Shown here: positions 55,935 through 64,000 of the stretch, in pieces
How the letters are laid out: each line of letters opens with the position of its first letter
Numbering within the stretch: the stretch's first letter is position 1
From: Patiria pectinifera
Lineage: Eukaryota > Echinodermata > Asteroidea > Valvatida > Asterinidae
Reading direction: 5' to 3'
Assembly (NCBI GenBank): GCA_029964075.1
Contig: CM057147.1
Coordinates: 28,231,513-28,295,512, forward strand
Length of the DNA stretch: 64,000 nucleotides
Made by a program: the position numbers and the translations under genes
The notes under the pieces: generated by a model
Seen by the model: the letters and a program-made list of their open reading frames with translations, nothing else
Told to the model about the DNA's origin: nothing
The model's database searches: none

Positions 55935-57770
55935 GTCCTTACAATTGTCCGACATGTACTTCAAAAGATAATTTGGTAATTTGAATAAGCTTGAGTTATC
56001 GTCATGAAATCATTTCTTTGGTTTTTAATAATGAGAACAGTTGGCCAATGGGGTCCGAAGGTGACTCAAAATCCAAACAACAACCCACAGAGCTGCATAC
56101 ATGTTCATGTACAAGTACTATGGTGCAAGTCTCAAGTTTTAGTGTTACACGTGTACATTTTCATGTGTTTGTTGAACTTTTTCTGCTGTTTCAATTAAAA
56201 ATATGACTGTCCAATAAAAAAAAAATGGAGAAGCCATATTGATTATTCAAAAAAACGTATAAACAGTGTACAGGCCCCCTTGTATTTGAGTGACTGATTA
56301 CATTTGCACATGTATACTGATTTGGTTTACAAAAAAATATAAAAATAAATAAATAAAATAAAATCCTATTGTTTTAATCCTGGCCTTTGTCTTCAGGGGT
56401 TCAAACTTATTCATTTTCTATAAGTTATACTAGCAAGCTACATCCTTCATTGTATCAAGGTATACATGGACCAAATGCACATGCACTTACGCACACGCAC
56501 AGTCGGGAATCTCTATACGCTCGAGGACAATGCTTTGTGTTTCCCTTTGTCTCTGTAATATAACACTCTCCCATAGACTAAGCGCAACCGTATGATCGAG
56601 GACCGGTTTCAACAAAAGACCCAACTCCCGAGGACTGAAAGGATCTTTTGTTCTACCTTTGTGTGTCTGTCCTCGATCGTAAAGCCATATAATACAAGAG
56701 CGCACCCCAACGCACACACAACCCACACATAGTACTGCAATAGGCATACATGTTCACGTACATGCACCCACACACACGCCCACACGCACAGTCCAAAATC
56801 CAAACAACAACCCACAGAGCTGCATACATGTTCATGTACAAGTACTATGGTGCAAGTCTCAAGTTTTAGTGTTACACGTGTACATTTTCATGTGTTTGTT
56901 GAACTTTTTCTGCTGTTTCAATTAAAAATATGACTGTCCAATAAAAAAAAAATGGAGAAGCCATATTGATTATTCAAAAAAACGTATAAACAGTGTACAG
57001 GCCCCCTTGTATTTGAGTGACTGATTACATTTGCACATGTATACTGATTTGGTTTACAAAAAAATATAAAAATAAATAAATAAAATAAAATCCTATTGTT
57101 TTAATCCTGGCCTTTGTCTTCAGGGGTTCAAACTTATTCATTTTCTATAAGTTATACTAGCAAGCTACATCCTTCATTGTATCAAGGTATACATGGACCA
57201 AATGCACATGCACTTACGCACACGCACAGTCGGGAATCTCTATACGCTCGAGGACAATGCTTTGTGTTTCCCTTTGTCTCTGTAATATAACACTCTCCCA
57301 TAGACTAAGCGCAACCGTATGATCGAGGACCGGTTTCAACAAAAGACCCAACTCCCGAGGACTGAAAGGATCTTTTGTTCTACCTTTGTGTGTCTGTCCT
57401 CGATCGTAAAGCCATATAATACAAGAGCGCACCCCAACGCACACACAACCCACACATAGTACTGCAATAGGCATACATGTTCACGTACATGCACCCACAC
57501 ACACACCCACAGTCGTGCATTTCTACACTCTCGAGGACAAGGCTTTGTGTTTCCCTTTGTCCCTGTAATATAACACTCTCCCATAGGCTAAGCACATAAC
57601 CGTACAATCGAGGACCGTTTTCAACAAAGGACCCAACGTTCGAGGACTGAAAGGATCTTTTGTTCATCCTTTGTGTGTCTGACCTCGATCGAAAAGCACA
57701 CACACACACGGACGGACAAGGCGGAAACAGTATGCTACTTCAGCTTTGCCGGCGGGGCATAAAAACATTA
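55935..57770 (+). mobile_element. Pearl/Helentron-like insertion, only in copy 2
   Basis: Copy 1 has the empty site at about 33307-33313 (CTACATATTTCCC). The insertion has no evident target duplication. It ends in (CA)n, GGACGGACAAGGCGGAAACA and a GGGGCAT-containing tail equivalent to 8216-8280. The body is a 727-bp direct duplication plus a third partial ~210-bp unit (57510-57700) sharing CTCGAGGACAA and GACTGAAAGGATCTTTTGTT. No protein domain. Confidence 0.7.
56067..57520. repeat. 727-bp tandem duplication
   Basis: Units 56067-56793 and 56794-57520 are nearly identical. The junction lies within CA-rich sequence next to CACAGTCC. The repeated 86-codon minus frames at 56487 and 57214 are the same sequence twice, and not recognisable. 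Confidence 0.93.
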
Positions 57771-58392
57771 AATTTCCCAGGGGAACAGATAGCTTTTTCA
57801 AAATATGGAGTGTAATTTCCATCCTGTCTGTCACACTGATTTTACTTGTCACTATACAGCCACTGAATCCCCTAGTTTCATGGGTTGTTTTTTTCATTTG
57901 AAATTTAGAGTGTTTATTTTGAATGTATACAAACTACATGTAAGTTGATTACACCTTACGTATTGGTTGTGGCAGGCCTTTGAAAGAAAAAAGGTAGTGT
58001 AAATCTGTCCCGTCAGTCACGCCGGAATTAGCCAACTGTGTGCGGGTACCAGTACTCTGAATGAACAAGCTAAATTGAATGGTCTTCACTCCAGCTTCAA
58101 TTTCATTCTTCAGCCTGATAACTTGCACTAAACAATCTTGTTCATGTTTGGAATTTAGACTAGACCCGTAGGTAATTCAACTTGCAAATATGCATTTCTG
58201 TAGATGGTGCATTTTGTTGTGGTCTCCACGGGTCTTGGGGTAAAGCTCGAGACTTTGGCATCCGAGACCGGGACTGACACTGAGATCAGTGCCGTCAAGA
58301 CCAAGACCAGCCCGACCAAGACCGAGACCGCAAAAAAAGGTCTCAAGACGGTCTCGAGGCCGAGACCACGTCTCGAGGCCTACAACACTGTC

Positions 58393-59552
58393 CAGTGTTC
58401 TCCACATGTAGGTTTTTGGGAGGGCCGCCTCCTAAGAATTAAGGCCGCCCTGCCAAAGGATTGGCCTCCCTGCCAAGAAAATTGACCGCCCTGCCAAGAA
58501 AATTGACTGCCCTGCCAAAAATTTTACAAATCATGGATTTTCTAACGATTTTTTTCACAAAATGTCATTTTATTTCGATCATAATTTTGAAGAAAAGTCG
58601 ATGGAAATGGCACGTCAAAATCATCGCGAACGTAGTTTTAATCTCTTTCACCAGTCGTTATTGGAGTGTTTAAACGGTAGAAACACACAGGGCATAATAC
58701 TCATTGGAGCCTTCTCCGGCTGGACAAAAGGTTACACATTGACAGGCGACATGGAAAAATCACTGTGTCGCACGTGCGTGCGAATATGCAATGGTACCAG
58801 TGCACGTACGGCACCGTATATATACCGTCCGCTAGCACATGGCCGGTCGGGAACGGGTAGCCTTGTGAACGATCCAGTGGATAAAATCATTATGTTGTGC
58901 GATTTTCGGAGGTTTCAGATTTAGTTGTACAAAATGCAATGCTTTAAAAATCATGATGATTATCTTGAGGGCAGCAAAGAGAGCATTAGCGGAACATTTC
59001 ACTGGCATTTGTTGGAAGAGAAAGACGATAATGCCTGATTTTCCCCACGTATGAATGCAAGTGGAGTAGTGGAGTTGTGTGGTTGAATCATGGACAAGCA
59101 CCATGAACGGTGCCCTTGTCTTTCGGACTTTTCCCTCGACTTTCTCAAGTAAGAAGTGAACTCCTTTATTGATGACTCCATGACTCTAACCGTAATTCAG
59201 GCATTATATGTAAAAATTTTGTTTGAATCGAAAATAAAGCAGGGGTTGGTGTCCGGAAATTGGGCATGAAGTGTATTTTATGTGTGTAATGGCAGCGTGG
59301 CCAAGATTTCGGACACGTATTTTTGTTCGGCCTATTTTCCGATTTTTTTGCCATGCCAGTTCTCTAATGTATTATTATGCGAACTTAAACATGTTAAAAC
59401 AGAAGTGGACCAATCAGGAGCTTCGATTTAGGTCCCATTGATAAAAATGTGGTAAAAAAAAATCACTATCCGCTCGATGACGTCATACCGATGGGCGCCC
59501 GTCCGATGACGTCATGCCGCCCTCCCAAGAAAAAAGTCTGTGGAGAACACTG
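58393..59552. mobile_element. hAT-like element, copy 2
   Basis: Counterpart of 33931-35096. A 120-codon plus frame at 58562-58924 is open here but has a stop at 34157-34159 in copy 1 (CAA to TAA). No domain recognised. Confidence 0.7.
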
Positions 59553-60180
59553 CTGTCTGTGACATAGTCAGGGTCTATACTTAAAAAAAATACTACATGC
59601 ATACGTAGATTAGCTAGTTGCCACTTCCATCATGTTTAAAGCACTTTTTGGCCATAATCTGCACACATTTCCGTAGGCCTAACACCTGACTAATGTTTAT
59701 TATTTTTTCCTAATGACTAATATGTTCCCCAACTTAATTCACCACTCAATTAGGCCTATACAGCAAATCTTGATTCATTGCTCTATTTTAATATTCCAGC
59801 CACTCACTGATAAACACTTAAAGAAGATACCAGAATACTTACAGCATAAACACAAAAGAAGTACCGGTACATGTAATGACATAGTTACGTGTTCCATCAT
59901 TACTTCAGACCAAGACCTCACTGCTTTCAACCAAACGTACATAGATCCCAGAAGTTGTGTTGATTATGTACTGGTACATGAGCTACCGGTATGGTACTGT
60001 GTGCATGACCACAGCAGTAAGCGGCTAATATAGAGGGCCCTGTTTACATTCGAACGCTAATTCAAATAGATTAAAATCACAAGTACATGTAAATCCTACA
60101 AACAACACATGGTGTCAGAACATTTGTGACCTGCCATGGCATAATGAGGAATAACTCCCATCCTTGACTTATTGAGTTAT

Positions 60181-61540
60181 GTGCAATTCTCCATGGGAGA
60201 GGAAAAAATGTCAAAAATAAATATTTACATATTAAACCTTTTTTGTACCTTTTCCAGACTTCAATTAAATGGGGAATTCAGTTCAAAAAACGAAATTTAA
60301 AAAAACCCACATATTTCTGGTAGAAACAGTGATTTTTGCAATTTATGATTAAAAATGTTCAGATTTGGTAGAAAAAATAAAATTGTGTGTATGAATTACT
60401 TTCTGAATTACAGGGAAGAGGTTTGATTTATTTTATAATGTTACAAGTTAGTAACATTACTCAGGGTCATTAAAACAAATCTATATATAAATATATATAT
60501 GGTAGTGTAGGCCTTCATTTAAAAATGTCAAAATTAGCACGTAATTCCGTTACCAAAAAAATGTCAAAAGTTACTTATTTCACAAATTTTCTTGTTTTTT
60601 TCCTTCAAATCATGTATGTTGAGAAAAAAACCTACTATAAACATAAATGAAAAATACAAACTTTAATATAGGAATTTCGAAAACGGTAACGGAATTACGG
60701 TAATGGAATTACGCATGCACAAAGTATGCACATTTCCTAGTACAAAATTGTCGTTGAATTTCAAGTTTTCTAAATAAAAGCAATGAATATTAATTATCAA
60801 CTAGTTTTTAAAGTTTTTAATAAGCAATTAGCAGTTAATAAAACCTTTATTATACTCGGAAATACTCTAGCACTATCTGATTGTCGACGAAATGAACGTG
60901 TTGACCAATCACAGCCTTTGCTACACGTATGCCACCAAAAGTCAGCCAAAAGTCAGTAAAATCCTCAAGTACAGTGGTGATGTAGGAAATCCTGTGATTG
61001 CTGGATTGGTCTGAACATTATGTTAATTAGGCAAATTCTAAAATCTGCTAAACCAGCAATGCAGCCATCAACAGACTGATTTTATTTGACCTTGACCTTT
61101 GACCTACAAAAATGAAGCCCAGACATGTTAAGGCCCACATTTACTCTTTAATCTGCTAATTTTCACCTACATGTAGCTTTCCCCTTGAGCCATTTTACAA
61201 ACTTCTAAAATTTGTATTGTGGTGAGTTTATGTTGAATTCAATGTTAATGTAAATGTATTGCATTTACCTATTACATGTAAACTATGGCGTAATTCCGTT
61301 ACCGCCCAGGCGTAATTCCGTTACTTTGTTCTTCATTGAAGTTAACAACAACCCTGAACTCTACAAATAACAGGTAGTGTCCAATTTTAAAATTTCAAAA
61401 CTTCAGAGAGTTTTATTTATTTATGCTAGAACTAAAATATGCTTGTCCTCAGTCCGTAATTCCGTTACCGATATTAAGCTCCGCCCCTTAAAGGGTAATC
61501 TTGTGGGATTTTTTTTTTTTAGCGGTCAATCAATTCTATT
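60181..61540. mobile_element. Element X2, copy 2
   Basis: Counterpart of 35725-37075; the first bases read GTGCAATTCT instead of GGGCAATTCT. Subterminal GTAATTCCGTTACC sites are kept. Confidence 0.65.
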
Positions 61541-62344
61541 GGGTACGTTGTAGTACGTTGTGCATGGCAAGCTTTATGTGTTTATGTGTACGCACGTACA
61601 TGTATGTATGCATGTTGGACTGTCACTTTCTGAGCACTTGCACTGTTGGCATGCGCTTACAGTGGATCAGTGAGCTGCAATACGTCACGTATCTGATTAT
61701 GCAGTCAAGCCCCGCGAACTAGACACTGTCATTGGCCGCGTAGCATTGCGTTTTGTATTCCATTTGCCACAGCTGATCATGAGTTGTTACTACAGACTAG
61801 TCATCCTATCCTATTACAAGATCCTACACTGTCTGTATGTCTGTCTGAAAAATGTGGCAAAATTGCTTCACCAAAGCTTACCATGCCCACTTGGAGTGAA
61901 CATGCAAATTGAGGACAAAGTAATTGTACATTAGTAAAATGTATACATGTACATGACTCCACCTAGCTGGTGGGTACCGCGCGAAGCTTGGGAATCCACT
62001 AGTTGCCATAAATAAACAGAGCAGGCAATACACTTTCAAATGGTACCCCACTTATACGCAATAGTCAATTCTCTTGAAATTTCACAGTGAACTTGGGTAA
62101 TTTTTTGTTGTTTAAAAGAATATTAGGTCTACTGATGATTTTTGAAAAACTTCAAGCAAACACACTTAAAAAATCATCAGTTTTTTTTTTAACTTTCGAC
62201 AGGGTATTTTGTCACATCCAAAATGCACAGTGTGAATCTTAGATACAGGTACCTTGGCTACTTTGAAAAACCCAAAATCAATTTTTGACTTGATTTTCCA
62301 TGTACCGTATCTCGCCGATTACTCAAAACAAAGTTTTGGGAGAC

Positions 62345-64000
62345 ATTCCTCATATAGCCTCACATTTAGCACTGTACAGTTAAAGAGCCCTCTATTGACT
62401 AATAAAGGTTCTCCACCATGGTGCATAGCAGTAGTTGCTAATAGTTTGTGTGCTAATGAATACATGTAGATCGATATCACAAATAAATCCTTGCCATCCT
62501 GTCATCAAACAACACATGGTGTCAGAAGTCATGTACTGTAAGTGACAAGTTGAGTGCGCGCGGGCTTACCTTTAAGCATGCGCGCGCGGGCTTGCCTCCA
62601 AATATGCGCGCAGGTTGTTTTTACGATGCGCACACTGAACATTCTATATGATGCGCGTTCGTGTATACGTTACTTTCACTTTCACTTTCACTTCATAGTC
62701 CTACATAAGAGTTACATAATCGCTAGCTGCTTATTTCTTCATCCAGTCGACTGCTTTAGGTAAGAAAATGCTCTTTTCTGTTATGTTATTTGTATAACAT
62801 GAGACATGTAATGAGCCATATACCTTACGTTATTTCTTATTATTTCTTAGTCCTTTGCGATTATAATAGATCTAGGACATTTAAGAGTTTTGTTATTTGT
62901 ATTCTCATTCAGCTTGGGCCACAGAGAGTATCCTGACAATTAACCACAGCCTCATATACATGTACGCTGGTCTGAAGGCGTAAACGGTACGATATTTGCT
63001 ATTTCAATCACTTTATATTAGCTACTTTATATTAATGCCTATCTTAGTATTTTGTTAGAGCGCAGACACGTCGTTCTGGTTGAGAGAGTATATGCGCTCA
63101 CATTTATTCATTTCATACGAGTGGTTGTTTATATAGTCAATTGATTTCATTGTAATTCTCTAATTAATTGGTGCTCATTGAACTCTATATCTGTATCTAT
63201 CTTCTTTCAGTTTTCACGGTGATTCAATAAATGCCTGTAATCATCAGTAAGAATCCGTTGCATCATTCATGACCAGCCCCCTAGAGCGCTTCAGCGCGCC
63301 TACATGTACTACATTTGTATACTCGGCCAAGAATATTTAGCAGCACATTTCAACAGGGTGAGGAAGAAAATCAGCCATACATGTGATCTGCATTGATATT
63401 CGCTTTATAATTTGGAAGATTAAAGAGTACATTTCAGTGACTTTAAGTTGAACTCCATGAACTAAACATGGCACATAAGAGATTGGATCATACATGTACC
63501 GGTATGTGGAATTCCTGATGACGCACTACGTGGAGCGATTCCTCGGAGGAGACTTAACAAAAGTGCTACAGGTCTGCAGAGCAGCAGAAGCCACTAAAAT
63601 TCAGGCAAAACAGCTCGCCCGGCAGGTACATCCGTCGATACAGTTCAGGCCAAAAACAGTAAGACAAATTTGAGACAAAAGTCACAAGTCGCAACCAACA
63701 GAGCATGCGTCGATCACAGGAATACCCAGCGTGCCCAGCCCATGGAGAAAAGTGCACAAAATGTGTTAAAGCAAACATTATGCACAATGCCAAAGCTGGA
63801 CACAAAAAGAAAATTCACAACACAACCGAATTTCCTGAAAAGACGGAGAAACTCTAGCCTCATCCACTTCCCAATCGTGCATGGGAAAAAGTCGGTGCAG
63901 ATCTCTTCACATATAATGGAAAAAAAACTACATCATCATTGTGGACTACTTCTCACAGTTCATCGAAGTCTGCATACTGAGTAACACAACTAGTAGCACC
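62345..64000 (+). mobile_element. Gypsy element in copy 2, cut by window end
   Basis: 5' LTR end at 62516, PBS at 62517. The leader has the TTTCAC repeat, followed by the 415-bp deletion at 63476/63477. The remaining gag is 63477-63790 and the integrase start 63880-63984. The 3' part is outside the window. Confidence 0.8.

Larger units (their letters stand above)
43577..64000. repeat. Large direct duplication, copy 2 (runs off the window)
   Basis: Counterpart of 20251-39948. The offset is 23326 at the left edge and 24052 at the right edge. The change is explained mainly by a ~1.84-kb insertion here (55935-57770), the absence of the 642-bp MITE and a 415-bp deletion at 63476/63477. It continues past the end of the window. 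Confidence 0.97.

Noticed and set aside
56487..57474. Two identical 86-codon minus-strand frames suggesting duplicated small genes
   Set aside because: They are the two units of a 727-bp tandem repeat in a non-coding element, with no domain and a Cys/Val-rich CA-repeat product.
58562..58924. 120-codon open frame in the copy 2 hAT-like element
   Set aside because: No recognisable domain, stop codon in copy 1, and it lies inside a non-autonomous element; probably chance.
20251..64000. One giant transposon (for example a Polinton) repeated twice
   Set aside because: No polymerase, integrase or capsid genes and no matching inverted termini; the content is small nested elements.

Overview
The window is repeat-rich, gene-poor eukaryotic DNA. 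Nothing in it looks bacterial: there are no operons, no Shine-Dalgarno context and no long intact reading frames. The inhabitants are two decayed DIRS-type tyrosine-recombinase retrotransposons, a deleted Ty3/gypsy element, a tRNA-derived SINE with a MetaSINE-like core, a pearl/Helentron-like tandem-repeat element, and many non-autonomous DNA transposons. Together with the very frequent palindromes TACATGTA, TAGGCCTA and TACCGGTA, they suggest a marine invertebrate, most likely a deuterostome (echinoderm, hemichordate or cephalochordate). A mollusc cannot be excluded. The species cannot be named from the sequence.

Layout. 160-5640: DIRS element A (minus strand: gag, RT, RNase H, tyrosine recombinase), heavily frameshifted. 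5650-12570: no genes; a five-unit tandem-repeat element with a conserved tail (7461-8280), a TTTAAATC-array element (8281-9290), and an element with GGTGTTGGGC ends that is rich in CRE-like TGACGTCA sites (10121-11267). 12575-19106: DIRS element B, minus strand, better preserved, with a 55-bp perfect inverted repeat in its terminal region, a 123-bp in-frame duplication in RT and a ~1.2-kb insertion in the recombinase. 19316-19839: a TTAA-flanked MITE.

20251-64000 is dominated by a direct duplication. The sequence from 20251 to at least 39948 recurs from 43577 to the window end, with a unit of about 23.3 kb. The copies are almost identical by eye but differ by several structural variants: a hAT-like MITE present only in copy 1, a ~1.84-kb pearl-like insertion only in copy 2, a 415-bp deletion in copy 2, and a C18 tract only in copy 1. 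This is either a recent tandem duplication or two haplotypes placed end to end by the assembler. Each copy carries the same nested series: CRE-rich modules, then element X containing a TTAA element containing a hAT element, then a 68-bp perfect palindrome, a piggyBac-like element, a possible TATA-driven first exon, a hAT-like element, a second X element and the start of a gypsy element.

No complete host gene is visible. The best host-gene hint is a short duplicated exon-like segment with TATA box, acceptor, Kozak-like ATG and donor (about 32718-32888 and 55338-55508). The most unusual signals are recurrent ~6-bp CATGTA micro-insertions seen when repeat copies are aligned, a hairpin in the TTAA elements with compensatory base changes, long perfect palindromes, and subterminal GTAATTCCGTTACC sites in element X. 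All comparisons were made by eye; no alignment or database search was run.
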